Shown here piece after piece: positions 40,261 through 50,305 of a stretch of 64,000 bases of DNA (the first letter of the stretch is position 1; each line of letters begins with the position of its first letter). Below the pieces are notes generated by a model. It was given only the letters and a program-made list of their open reading frames with translations, was not told the DNA's origin and did not search any database. Source of the stretch: Pseudopyrenochaeta lycopersici (lineage: Eukaryota > Ascomycota > Dothideomycetes > Pleosporales > Pseudopyrenochaetaceae); contig NHZP01000055.1 in assembly GCA_003313425.1 (NCBI GenBank), positions 186,001 through 250,000 on the forward strand. The letters run 5' to 3'. Made by a program: the position numbers and the translations under genes.

Positions 40261-41022
40261 ACGCCGTTATCAAATGTCACTCTATTCTCATTACCGTATG
40301 AAATTTGGGGAGCTATATTACAGTACATCTCGGCTTATGATGCTGCGAAGCTCAGTCTGGTGGTGGATTGCATTTTACAAACAGACCGGAGAAAAATTCT
40401 GAATCCAGTCCGTGATTTAATTTGGAACGTATCTGAGATGGAAGAGCTATTACAAGAAGGGATGAAGCTACTATTACTTGGTAGTGACGTACCAGCTCTT
40501 ACACAACGGCTGCACCATACAGAAGAGTACTTGAAAGAACATGGAAGGAGAAGGCTCAAAATCTACCTTACTGGGACTTTCCATATCCGCAACAAAACAA
40601 CAACAACCCTCGACCGGATGATCAAGTTCAGTACCACAGGAAAGGCCAGTAGAAATCGGGTTTTCAAAGACAAATACCAGCTACGACAGATCAAATGGGA
40701 AATGGAACCGGACTCGGATAAAACATTTCTTATGGCGTTTGGCGCACTATTGAGCACACCCGGCGGAATAATGAAAGGTGCGTGGTATAAGGTATCTGTT
40801 CCAGACAAAACTATCGATCTAAGGCTCTACGCCCCATGTTTCAACGACAGGATACGAAACGAGGTAATGATTTCACCCTGGGAAATTGTGTGCATGTCTG
40901 AACTCAACGTCCTGCAGATGTGCACGGGAGGATACCAACTGAAAGGCGGGTATTTGACGGCTTTAGGCCTAAAAGAGCTTGACGATGAGATAAAAGGCAG
41001 ACAGAGCTGTATTTTCTTCTAG
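40261..41022 (+). CDS. F-box-like protein, 5' end unclear
   Basis: The open frame entering around 40261 reads LPYEIWGAILQYISAYDAAKLSLV, the opening of a fungal F-box-like domain, and continues 220 further codons to 41022. No in-frame ATG precedes the F-box: an ATG at 40274 is in another frame, so either an upstream exon exists or the start has been lost by a frameshift. The C-terminal part (GAWYKVSVPDKTIDLRLYAP, SELNVLQMC) has no domain I recognise. F-box proteins act as substrate adaptors in ubiquitin ligases; the partner here is unknown. Confidence 0.5.
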   Translation, partial: TPLSNVTLFSLPYEIWGAILQYISAYDAAKLSLVVDCILQTDRRKILNPVRDLIWNVSEMEELLQEGMKLLLLGSDVPALTQRLHHTEEYLKEHGRRRLKIYLTGTFHIRNKTTTTLDRMIKFSTTGKASRNRVFKDKYQLRQIKWEMEPDSDKTFLMAFGALLSTPGGIMKGAWYKVSVPDKTIDLRLYAPCFNDRIRNEVMISPWEIVCMSELNVLQMCTGGYQLKGGYLTALGLKELDDEIKGRQSCIFF

Positions 41023-41270
41023 CAGTGAACTTTCTCTCTATTTTCTGTTTGGCGATTAGCCTATAAGAATATTTAGACTGTTACTAGATTTCCTACTATT
41101 CGTATAGAAATTTAAAATAACTAATTTACCTAATATCTATCCTTTTATGTAGGAAAACCCTCTAACGTACTCTACTATTGAGCTAATCACTGGTCTTATA
41201 GCCCTTGTCTAGAGCTATTAAAAGAGTCTAAAATCTTCTCGATAGCTCTTATATTTATTAAGTTATAATA
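41023..41270. other. AT-rich sequence left of the pogo pair
   Basis: AT-rich, no gene. Composition matches the copia relic that continues at 43117, so it is probably the 5' side of the same damaged element. Confidence 0.4.
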
Positions 41271-43116
41271 ACGTGAGCGGCAAGCGAAACGCCCAGGTAA
41301 GCGAAACGCCCACTCTTGCCAAGACCACACCTCCTTCTACCTTTAACTACAATGTCTCAACAACTTAATATTGAATTACTCCCTTGTGAGGATAGAATTA
41401 TCTTAGCTATCCAAGCAATGAAAAAAGACGCGACATTAAGTGATCGACGAGCTGCAGCAGTCTACAACATTCCTAGAAGGACTCTCCGCGACCGACGCGC
41501 TGGAAAGCTTTCACGACGCGACAGCCAACCCAACTCGTCAAAGCTTAACAGGCACGAGGAAGACGCGATTGTCCAATATATAAGGAAGCTAGACGCGCGA
41601 GGATTTGCCCCTACACTGTCTTATCTCCGTGAGATAGCGAATCAGTTGCTGGCTGCTCGTGGTAGTGGCCAGGTGGGAGAAAAATGGGCCAGAAACTTCG
41701 TCTCTCGTAAGCCTGAGATTAAATCCCAGCTAAGTAGGCCACGCGACTACCAGAGAGTCCTATGCAGCGATCCAGCTGTTATTAGCCCCTGGTTTGACCT
41801 TGTACGCAACATCAAAGCCAAGTACGGCGCCCTAGATGAAGATACCTATAACTTTGACGAGACTGGCTTTACCATGGGCGTAGGAGGGTCCGTCAAGGTG
41901 GTAACTGCGTCTGAGAGACGTACTCGACCACTGGGGATACAACCTGGCAACCGCGAGTGGGTGACGTTGATTGCTGGTATCAACGCTATGGGCTGGACAA
42001 TTCCACCCTTCATTATCTTCAAAGCCAAGAACCACGACAAGTCCTGGTTACCTGATCTATCTAAGGGCTGGCGTATAGGCCTTAGTAAGAACGGCTGGAC
42101 CAACAACGAACTTGGTCTAGCCTGGCTACAGCACTTTATCCAGCATACAGCAGCCCGGACAGTAGGCAGTCACCGGCTACTAGTAAATGATGGCCACGAG
42201 AGCCATAATTCACTTGCCTTCCAGGATCTATGTGAGGAGAACAAGATAATTACCCTCTGTATGCCTTCCCATTCATCCCATATCCTGCAGCCGCTTGATG
42301 TGGGCTGCTTTGCGCCATTGAAGCAGGCATACCGGCGAGAGATTAGGGTCTTGGCAGACAGTCACATCACCCACATTGACAAAAAAGCATTCCTAGCTTC
42401 CTTTAAGGAGGTATTCGAGACCTCGTTCTCACAGCAGAATATTCTATCTAGCTTCCAAGCAACTGGCCTAGTCCCACACAGCCCAGAGGTGGTGCTATCA
42501 AAGCTTGAGGTGAAGCCTCGCACGCCGACACCACCTCTACCAGGGCCCACCCCCTGGCACCCCAAAACACCCAGCAACGCCTGGGAGATAGAGGCTCAAA
42601 CAACACTAATTATGAAGAGGATTCGTGACCATAAGAGTTCCTCTCCTGATTCTATTATTGAGATGGTGTTACAAGTTAAAAAGGGATCAACATTAAAGGT
42701 ACACTCACACACGTTGCTGGAAGCTAGAGTAGCTAGTCTTGAGCAGGCAAATAGAGCTGCTTCTGAGCGGAAAAAGCGTAAGAAAAAGCGGATCCAGCAG
42801 GGAGGGACCCTATCAAAGGAGGAGGGAGAGGACTTAATTACTCAGAGGGACGTTGATGCCCAACTTGAGGTGGAGAGGCGTGCGGAGAGGGCTCAAACAG
42901 GTGCTAGTACAAGGGGTATCCGACGCTGCAAAACTTGTGGAGAGGCAGGACACAATAAGCGCACGTGTAAGAAAGATATAGTAGAAGTAGAGGATTAATT
43001 TAAGCTACTATAAGCTGTAGTAGCTTTTTGTAGCATTGAGTTGTTAACGTGCAAAGTTGTAAAGCTTGGTGGGGTGGGCGTTTCGCTTACCTGGGCGTTT
43101 CGCTTGCCGCTCACGT
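41271..43116 (+). mobile_element. pogo-type transposon, copy A
   Basis: 1,846 bp with 43-bp terminal inverted repeats (outermost ACGTGAGCGGCAAGCGAAAC) that each contain two copies of AAGCGAAACGCCCA. TA duplications lie at 41269-41270 and 43117-43118. It is inserted in an AT-rich copia relic. Copy B of equal length lies inverted 192 bp away. Confidence 0.95.
41352..42998 (+). CDS. pogo-type DDE transposase A
   Basis: A 548-residue transposase starting at MSQQLNIELL. It has an N-terminal helix-turn-helix (AIQAMKKDATLSDRRAAAVY), a CENP-B-type domain (EEDAIVQYIRKLDARG, VGEKWARNFV), and a DDE domain with Asp in YNFDETGF, VNDGHESH and LQPLDVGCF. The C-terminal basic coiled-coil ends in a zinc knuckle CKTCGEAGHNKRTC. 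The residue before the second catalytic Asp is Asn, where copy B has Ile (A-to-T transversion). Otherwise only a few substitutions separate the copies. Confidence 0.93.
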   Translation: MSQQLNIELLPCEDRIILAIQAMKKDATLSDRRAAAVYNIPRRTLRDRRAGKLSRRDSQPNSSKLNRHEEDAIVQYIRKLDARGFAPTLSYLREIANQLLAARGSGQVGEKWARNFVSRKPEIKSQLSRPRDYQRVLCSDPAVISPWFDLVRNIKAKYGALDEDTYNFDETGFTMGVGGSVKVVTASERRTRPLGIQPGNREWVTLIAGINAMGWTIPPFIIFKAKNHDKSWLPDLSKGWRIGLSKNGWTNNELGLAWLQHFIQHTAARTVGSHRLLVNDGHESHNSLAFQDLCEENKIITLCMPSHSSHILQPLDVGCFAPLKQAYRREIRVLADSHITHIDKKAFLASFKEVFETSFSQQNILSSFQATGLVPHSPEVVLSKLEVKPRTPTPPLPGPTPWHPKTPSNAWEIEAQTTLIMKRIRDHKSSSPDSIIEMVLQVKKGSTLKVHSHTLLEARVASLEQANRAASERKKRKKKRIQQGGTLSKEEGEDLITQRDVDAQLEVERRAERAQTGASTRGIRRCKTCGEAGHNKRTCKKDIVEVED

Positions 43117-43308
43117 TACTACTTAGAGATCTATATCTACAAGCTATGCAATTAGAAATAGACGACCTATTAATAAGCAATACTTGGAAACTAGTAACAA
43201 AACCTAATAAATTAGCTAATAACGCTATTTTAAAAGGTAGATAGGTTCTAAATAAGAAATACAATCTAGATAATGCTATTTAAAAATATAAAGCTAGGTG
43301 GGTAGCTA

Positions 43309-45154
43309 ACGTGAGCGGCAAGCGAAACGCCCAGGTAAGCGAAACGCCCACCCCACCAAGCTTTACAACTTTGCACGTTAACAACTCAATGCTACAAAAA
43401 GCTACTACAGCTTATAGTAGCTTAAATTAATCCTCTACTTCTACTATATCTTTCTTACACGTGCGCTTATTGTGTCCTGCCTCTCCACAAGTTTTGCAGC
43501 GTCGGATACCCCTTGTACTAGCACCTGTTTGAGCCCTCTCCGCACGCCTCTCCACCTCAAGTTGGGCATCAACGTCCCTCTGAGTAATTAAGTCCTCTCC
43601 CTCCTCCTTTGATAGGGTCCCTCCCTGCTGGATCCGCTTTTTCTTACGCTTTTTCCGCTCAGAAGCAGCTCTATTTGCCTGCTCAAGACTAGCTACTCTA
43701 GCTTCCAGCAACGTGTGTGAGTGTACCTTTAATGTTGATCCCTTTTTAACTTGTAACACCATCTCAATAATAGAATCAGGAGAGGAACTCTTATGGTCAC
43801 GAATCCTCTTCATAATTAGTGTTGTTTGAGCCTCTATCTCCCAGGCGTTGCTGGGTGTTTTGGGGTGCCAGGGGGTGGGCCCTGGTAGAGGTGGTGTCGG
43901 CGTGCGAGGCTTCACCTCAAGCTTTGATAGCACCACCTCTGGGCTGTGTGGGACTAGGCCAGTTGCTTGGAAGCTAGATAGAATATTCTGCTGTGAGAAC
44001 GAGGTCTCGAATACCTCCTTAAAGGAAGCTAGGAATGCTTTTTTGTCAATGTGGGTGATGTGACTGTCTGCCAAGACCCTAATCTCTCGCCGGTATGCCT
44101 GCTTCAATGGCGCAAAGCAGCCCACATCAAGCGGCTGCAGGATATGGGATGAATGGGAAGGCATACAGAGGGTAATTATCTTGTTCTCCTCACATAGATC
44201 CTGGAAGGCAAGTGAATTATGGCTCTCGTGGCCATCAATTACTAGTAGCCGGTGACTGCCTACTGTCCGGGCTGCTGTATGCTGGATAAAGTGCTGTAGC
44301 CAGGCTAGACCAAGTTCGTTGTTGGTCCAGCCGTTCTTACTAAGGCCTATACGCCAGCCCTTAGATAGATCAGGCAACCAGGACTTGTCGTGGTTCTTGG
44401 CTTTGAAGATAATGAAGGGTGGAATTGTCCAGCCCATAGCGTTGATACCAGCAATCAACGTCACCCACTCGCGGTTGCCAGGTTGTATCCCCAGTGGTCG
44501 AGTACGTCTCTCAGACGCAGTTACCACCTTGACGGACCCTCCTACGCCCATGGTAAAGCCAGTCTCGTCAAAGTTATAGGTATCTTCATCTAGGACGCCG
44601 TACTTGGCTTTGATGTTGCGTACAAGGTCAAACCAGGGGCTAATAACAGCTGGATCGCTGCATAGGACTCTCTGGTAGTCGCGTGGCCTACTTAGTTGGG
44701 ATTTAATCTCAGGCTTACGAGAGACGAAGTTTCTGGCCCATTTTTCTCCCACCTGGCCACTACCACGAGCAGCTAGCAACTGATTCGCTATCTCACGGAG
44801 ATAAGACAGTGTAGGGGCAAATCCTCGCGCGTCTAGCTTCCTTATATATTGGATAATCGCGTCTTCCTCGTGCCTGTTAAGCTTTGACGAGTTAGGTTGG
44901 CTGTCGCGTCGTGAAAGCTTTCCAGCGCGTCGGTCGCGGAGAGTCCTTCTAGGAACGTTGTAGACTGCTGCAGCTCGTCGATCACTTAATGTCGCGTCTT
45001 TTTTCATTGCTTGGATAGCTAAGATAATTCTATCCTCACAAGGGAGTAATTCAATATTAAGTTGTTGAGACATTGCAGTTGAAGGTAGAAGGAGGTGTGG
45101 TCTTGGCAAGAGTGGGCGTTTCGCTTACCTGGGCGTTTCGCTTGCCGCTCACGT
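43309..45154 (-). mobile_element. pogo-type transposon, copy B (inverted)
   Basis: 1,846 bp, same TIRs as copy A, TA duplications at 43307-43308 and 45155-45156, opposite orientation to A so that the transposase genes converge. Confidence 0.95.
43427..45073 (-). CDS. pogo-type DDE transposase B
   Basis: A 548-residue transposase nearly identical to copy A, on the opposite strand. Differences include Val for Ile in YNVPRRTL, Ile for Val in DAIIQYI, Val for Ala in KYGVLDED, and the usual hydrophobic residue before the second catalytic Asp (LLVIDGHESH). All three catalytic Asp residues and the CKTCGEAGHNKRTC knuckle are present and the frame is open, so B is the better candidate for an active source. 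Confidence 0.93.
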   Translation of the reverse strand: MSQQLNIELLPCEDRIILAIQAMKKDATLSDRRAAAVYNVPRRTLRDRRAGKLSRRDSQPNSSKLNRHEEDAIIQYIRKLDARGFAPTLSYLREIANQLLAARGSGQVGEKWARNFVSRKPEIKSQLSRPRDYQRVLCSDPAVISPWFDLVRNIKAKYGVLDEDTYNFDETGFTMGVGGSVKVVTASERRTRPLGIQPGNREWVTLIAGINAMGWTIPPFIIFKAKNHDKSWLPDLSKGWRIGLSKNGWTNNELGLAWLQHFIQHTAARTVGSHRLLVIDGHESHNSLAFQDLCEENKIITLCMPSHSSHILQPLDVGCFAPLKQAYRREIRVLADSHITHIDKKAFLASFKEVFETSFSQQNILSSFQATGLVPHSPEVVLSKLEVKPRTPTPPLPGPTPWHPKTPSNAWEIEAQTTLIMKRIRDHKSSSPDSIIEMVLQVKKGSTLKVHSHTLLEARVASLEQANRAASERKKRKKKRIQQGGTLSKEEGEDLITQRDVDAQLEVERRAERAQTGASTRGIRRCKTCGEAGHNKRTCKKDIVEVED

Positions 45155-46678
45155 TAAAGGATTTCTATAAAGATATAATATAAATTATAAAGAAGCCTCT
45201 GCTTCTACTAGCAAACCTAGTATTATTGGGTTATTATTAGCTATTTTTAGCTACCTAGATAGGGAAATCTATACTTGGGATATAAAACAAGCTTTTTCTA
45301 ATGCGGATATAGATAATAGTAATATTTATATTCAATTACCTATAGGCCTAGAAAGCTATATCTTAGAAAAATTTCTTTTAAAAAATAAAGAAATTAAAGA
45401 TAAAGACTTACTAAAAGCTATACAATTAGCTAAAATAAATAAACACTATAATAATATAGTCTGTAATTTAAATAAAGCCTTATACGGTTTAAAACAAGCT
45501 AGTTGTCAGTGGCAACTATTTTTAACTCAAATCTTATATAATCTAGGATTTCCTAGTTTATTAATTGATAATAGTGTATTTATATACAGAACTAAACCTA
45601 GAGTCTTAGCAACTCACGTGGGCGATATACTAGTCTTTGCTAAAGACTTAGATATAGTTAATAGCTTATTTAAAATTTTAACCAGTATATCTAAACTAGA
45701 AGTTAGTAATCTAGAAGAAATAAATGAATTTTTAGGCGTTGAAATAATAAGAGATAGAGCTAGAAAGTCTATTATTATAACGTAAAGAAGCTTTATTTCT
45801 AAGATTCTAACTAAATATAATAAACTAGATAATAAAGTTAAAACTATACCTACACCTCTAGGTATAAAGTTATCTAAAAATCTAGAAAACAGTAAAATAG
45901 AAGATATTACTAGATACCAGCAAGAGCTAGGATCTCTAATTTATCTTACTATTTTTACTAGGCCAGATCTAGTACAAGCTATTAATTACTTGGCTCGTTT
46001 TATGTCTAATCCTAGCATAGAACACTAGAAATGTTTCTATTAAATACTAGAAATCTAGGCTTAGACCTTACTCTAGAATCTGTGCAATCTAAAGATCCTA
46101 ATAATCCTATTAGTAGACTAAATCTAATAGGAGTTAGCGACTCAGATTGGAGGGGCGATCTAGATCCTAGAAAGTCTAGTACAGGCAATATATTTTTATT
46201 AAATAATAATAAAAATAACTATAATAATAGCGTAGCTATAAGCTGGCTATCGAAACTGCAAAAAAATGTAGCTGTTAGCTCTGCAGAAGCTGAATATATA
46301 GCTCTAAAAGAAGCTACTAAAGAATCTTTATAATTGCAAAACTTTATTAACGAGTTATTTAATAAGCACTCTATTAAAAACTATAACTCTATATTTAATA
46401 AAGTAAATATAATTAAAACAGATAGTTTATCTGCTATAGAACTAGCTAAGAACCCTAGTTATCACGCTAGAACTAAGCATGTAGATATAACTTATCACTT
46501 TGTAAGAGATAATCTTTAAATAAAAAAATATAGATCTAGTAGACGAGAATACTAGCACTATATTAGCAGATATCCTTACTAAGCCTACTAGTTACTGTAA
46601 GATAGCACAGAAGAGGAGGACAAGTAACTTTCTTAATAATAATAATTGCCTATTAAACCTAGGTAGGCGAAGCAACGT

Positions 46679-47072
46679 TGTGAAGAATCTTAAAAGCTAT
46701 CGGTGAGGATGGCCAATGAGATTGCAAGGTTGGTTCTCCGGGATAGAGTGAGGGACTAGGTGGACGGGGGTTTAATACTAAGACAGTAAGAGGGCGCTTC
46801 TGTAAAGAGTACTAAGGGTTTGAGAACAATCGGTATTGCTATCACTATACTGTAGAGTATAATATTGAGTTGAACACAATGAGCCATAAGGGTTCATTGC
46901 AGTGATCTATATACATAACGCGCTCGTCGCGCTCGCCGCGAGCGCTGCGAGCGCTCGTCCTTGGCAGAGCGAGCGGTCACGTGACACGTGACAGAGTGGA
47001 ACACTGGCGCTTCCTGACTGGCTGTCAGTACCTGAGGCTCTCCCTCCCTGTCCAGGATTCCAGATCCTAACA
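46679..47072. repeat. Solo LTR with AACGT target duplication
   Basis: A 394-bp block begins TGTGAAGAATC and ends GATCCTAACA (TG…CA on either strand). The direct repeats AACGT at 46674-46678 and 47073-47077 flank it. Its GC content is much higher than the surrounding AT-rich relic, including a GCGCTCG-rich inverted cluster around 46918-46960. It differs from the TGTCAGAT LTR family and so derives from another retrotransposon; orientation is undetermined. Confidence 0.8.
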
Positions 47073-47236
47073 AACGTTTAGCCCTAAAGGTAAGATAGAA
47101 TAGATTTGTTGCTAGGTACAGAATAAAACTCGAGACAAAGGCTCTTGTTAGAGATAATTTCCCTCTTGCTTCTTCGGTTATTGTTTTCCTATACTACTAT
47201 AGGCTAACTATATCCTTAGGCTAACTATAGGCTAAC

Positions 47237-48455
47237 CAGGGTTGCCACTTTACTAAGTAATAGTAATAGTAATAGTAATTACTAATTACTAATACAATTT
47301 TTAGCGTTAGTAATAGTAATTACTAATTTTAAAACTTTATTTCTATTTTTAGAAATAAGTATAGAATTTTATATACCTATAGTTAATAGCTATATAAAAT
47401 ACTATATATAAAACTATATAAGAATTTAATTAGAAATAGTAAAGTTCTAACGTCTTATTTACTTATTTATACAATAAATTTTAGTTTTAAAATATAAAAA
47501 GTTTAAAAAACTTACTTCAGTTAATTTATAATATTTTTTAAATAGCTAGTAGTATTTTATAAAAAATCTATATTAATTATTATATATAATAGACCTAGCA
47601 TAATACTACTTAACTAATTATAAAAAGTATTTTTATATATTTAGCTTAAAAACTTTTATAGATTAGTTATAAGTTAAAAGTACAGTTTTTTTATTATTAA
47701 CTAGCTAAAACTAATACTTTAATTATAGACTATATATTAATTATATTAAAAACTACTACTTTAAGCTAAAGAATCTTATATACATACTCTTAAGTTAGAG
47801 TTAAGCTCTTTTCTAAATAACTAGGTTAATAAAAATACTAAAATTATAAATATTATAGTAATAAAAGTAATTTTAATAAAAATTAAGTAGTAATAAAAAT
47901 ATTTACTTAGTACTTAGTAGAGCTTATAAAAGTATGTAAAATAAAACAAAGCTAAGTAATTTAAAGTTCTTAAGGTTCTAAAAGTTTCTAAAGTTCTAAA
48001 AGTTTCTAAAGTTCTTAAATTTCTTAAGGTTTCTAAAGTTCTTAAGGTTTCTAAAGTTCTTAAGGTTTCTAAAGTTCTTAAGGTTTCTAAAGTTCTTAAG
48101 GTTTCTAAAGTTCTTAAGGTTTCTAAAGTTCTCAAGGTTTCTAAAGTTCTTAAGGTTCTTAACTATCTTAATTACTATAACTATTTAAAATATATATCTT
48201 TTTTACTCTACTAATAATAGTATATATAATATTAATATTAAATTTTATATTATTTACTAGTATTATTACCATTACTATTAATACTATTAAAAGTATTAAT
48301 ACATTATATAGCTATGTATTAGAAAGTAGTAGTTTTTTTAAGCTATAATACTTAAATAGAAAGTAATATTAAGTTATATAACTAATATATTATATCTAGC
48401 TAATTTTAAAGTTAGTAATTACTAATTTACTATTACTAAAAAAGTGGCAACCCTG
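47237..48455. mobile_element. Non-autonomous hAT-type element, extremely AT-rich
   Basis: 1,219 bp with terminal inverted repeats CAGGGTTGCCACTTT and AAAGTGGCAACCCTG and an 8-bp target duplication AGGCTAAC (47229-47236 and 48456-48463). The interior is strongly AT-rich with no coding frame and contains an 18-bp minisatellite. Ends and 8-bp duplication are hAT-like. It may be a decayed autonomous copy or a MITE. Confidence 0.88.
47960..48160. repeat. 18-bp minisatellite
   Basis: Tandem units of TTCTAAAGTTCTTAAGGT, about eight good copies plus degenerate ones, inside the AT-rich hAT-type element. The frame across the array spells RTLETL repeats on the minus strand, which is an artefact of the 18-bp period. 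Confidence 0.9.
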
Positions 48456-48463
48456 AGGCTAAC

Positions 48464-48862
48464 TATAGCCGACCTGAGGTCTAAGGAAACTCTTATCCGA
48501 AAGTTAACTAAGGTTTAAGCCTTTTCTTTAACCTCTCGCTTAATAATAGCACTAGACTAGCGTGCTATACATAGATTGTACAGTTTTTACAGGAGATTAA
48601 ATCCTACTAAACTTATTACATAAGCTTAGATAGTTTAAGTACCTTAAGTATCTAAACTTTACATCCTCCTCTGTACTTTCTTATGCTATTAGCTTTTAAG
48701 CTATTTAGCGACGTGTAAGCTCTAGTTAGTTAGCTCTTAAGACTAGTATAAATAGAGTGTAGAAGGATAAAATCTATGGTTTTATTCTATTTAGCTTAAG
48801 ATAGGAGAAACTCGAGTACCTTATTTTAGCTTTTAGATTTATAAAAACAGTACAGCGTAAGG
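48464..48862. other. AT-rich relic sequence, no gene
   Basis: No intact frame or recognisable protein. Continuous in character with the copia relic to the left. Confidence 0.4.
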
Positions 48863-48867
48863 CTTAT

Positions 48868-49060
48868 TGTCAGATACATGCTACTCTACCAGGCAATGTT
48901 AGTAGTAGGCAATATAGTAGGGCCGATACGACGGAAGTCCCGGAAGTATAAAAGGCAAGAGAACACAGTAGAAGAAACGAGCAATACAATCATGATCAAC
49001 ACACAATCGATTTATCGCAATCATTAATTCTGCAAAGCGCATTTCAGCATTTCATCTGCA
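48868..49060 (+). repeat. Solo copia LTR with CTTAT target duplication
   Basis: A 193-bp block TGTCAGATAC…CATCTGCA flanked by CTTAT (48863-48867 and 49061-49065). It is related to the LTRs at 88 and 28287; the end GCGCATTTCAGCATTTCATCTG is closest to the copy at 88-296. Confidence 0.87.
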
Positions 49061-49376
49061 CTTATCCAGTATTAGTCCCTACTCGCTTTTCTCTTAGGAA
49101 TAAGAGGTATTATTTTATATTCATAACTAGTAATTTATTACCAGCGCTTTTTATATTATATAAGAGTTTTTCAAAAGATTATCCTTTTAGGAAGGTGTAC
49201 AGCCCTGTCTTTAGAATTATTAAGAGTAAACTAGCTAGCGTATTCAGTAAGCTTTAATTATAAAGTTACTATTGAATCGCAAAAATATAAAGCCTCTTGC
49301 CTTAATATATATTACTATATATATTTTTACAAAACTTCCTGTATAGTTATAAGAGCTATAGGAAATAGCCTTACTA
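49061..49376. other. AT-rich sequence, no gene
   Basis: Nothing recognisable apart from AT-rich composition. Confidence 0.4.
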
Positions 49377-49703
49377 CAGTACTAGGACAAAAGTTTGTTC
49401 GCGTCGCGCACGTGCCAGAACAACAACACGCGAACGCGCAGAACCACTGCTTCTCCAACTCAACATAACTACATTAAAATGAGAGCTTTTGGCACAGAAA
49501 TTAGTGGTAATCGAATGCAGGGAGGTGAACTATCAGAAAGCCAGCGCAATTATGTTCTAGCCCAGAAAGAGGCGGGTGTGCGGACTAGGGAAATCGCAGA
49601 GACTCTTGGCTGTTCGCAACGCTGCGTTCAGAAGACAATACAACGATGGGAGGCCACCACCAGCAACACCTCGCGCCCTCCGCACACTTGTAATTTGTTT
49701 TAA
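49377..49703 (+). pseudogene. Tc1-like transposase N-terminal fragment
   Basis: After TA (49375-49376) the sequence begins CAGTACTAGGACAAAAGTTT, resembling the Tc1-like end at 23995. An ATG near 49479 opens MRAFGTEISGNRMQGGELSE and a helix-turn-helix (AGVRTREIAETLGCSQRCVQKTIQRW). The frame ends at 49703 with no catalytic domain, so it is a truncated copy. Confidence 0.6.
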
Positions 49704-50297
49704 ATTAATTGCCTGAGACGCAAGAAGGACACGGCCCTCCTTTTGAGCTATAGGAGGCTGTCGTTGCCTTGTCATGGTGGTTGTTTTGAGGCCAAGCGCG
49801 TTGGTATTAGTGGGGTGGCCGAGCGACTGGTGTTGCCGAGCGAGTGGTTGAACATGTTAGCAGGGGTCTGCCTGTTTATGTAATCCCAACATTGCAAGCG
49901 GAAGCGCAACAGTGGCCTCTTTCGCTGATCGGCTCTTCCTCGGCAAAACACTCAACCCCACGCCTTACGCACAAGGCAAGACACTGATGAGAGAAAAGAT
50001 GAGAGCGATCGCGCATCGGATTTTCGATTTATACGACTAACAGTGTAATAAGATGAATCGCATTCCCTCCCAATACCGACTTCCCTCTCCGCTTCGATAC
50101 ACAGTTCGCGCTTGGTGCCACAGCTTCCTCCCAGCTGCCGCGATGTCTAGCTACAGGCTGTATCAACCAGAGCGTAGTCAAGTATCTTATCCATGTAGCA
50201 GTAGCTCTAGACGGGTCTCCCAACACCTTTTGCAACTGTAGCTCGCAGGCTTGTTCTATGTCTTCTTTCGAGAACCATTCGTATGGTGTGTCTTCGT
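49704..50297. other. No recognisable gene
   Basis: Short frames only. No repeat or RNA gene could be supported. Confidence 0.35.
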
Positions 50298-50305
50298 CTT
50301 GGAGT

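Larger units (their letters stand above)
43117..46673 (+). pseudogene. AT-rich RIP-like copia pol relic, split by pogo copy B
   Basis: The 192-bp stretch between the pogo copies reads as the start of a copia reverse transcriptase (MQLEIDDLLISNTWKLV, LNKKYNLDN, KYKARWVA). It resumes after copy B with KGF, so excising B with one TA restores WVAKGF. Then follow TWDIKQAFSNADID, IQLPIGLE, NKALYGLKQAS, GDILVF where YVDD-type sequence is expected, EFLGVEIIRDRA, ARFMSNPSIEH, VSSAEAEYIAL and a LADILTKPT-like end near 46580. Many TAG/TAA codons and strong AT bias point to RIP-like mutation. There are no recognisable LTRs. Confidence 0.88.

Noticed and set aside
47914..48135. A repetitive RTLETL-type protein on the minus strand
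   Set aside because: It is only the translation of the 18-bp minisatellite inside an AT-rich transposon relic; no start context or flanking coding sequence.
49704..50297. Protein-coding frames beside the Tc1 fragment
   Set aside because: Short overlapping frames on both strands with no recognisable motif.
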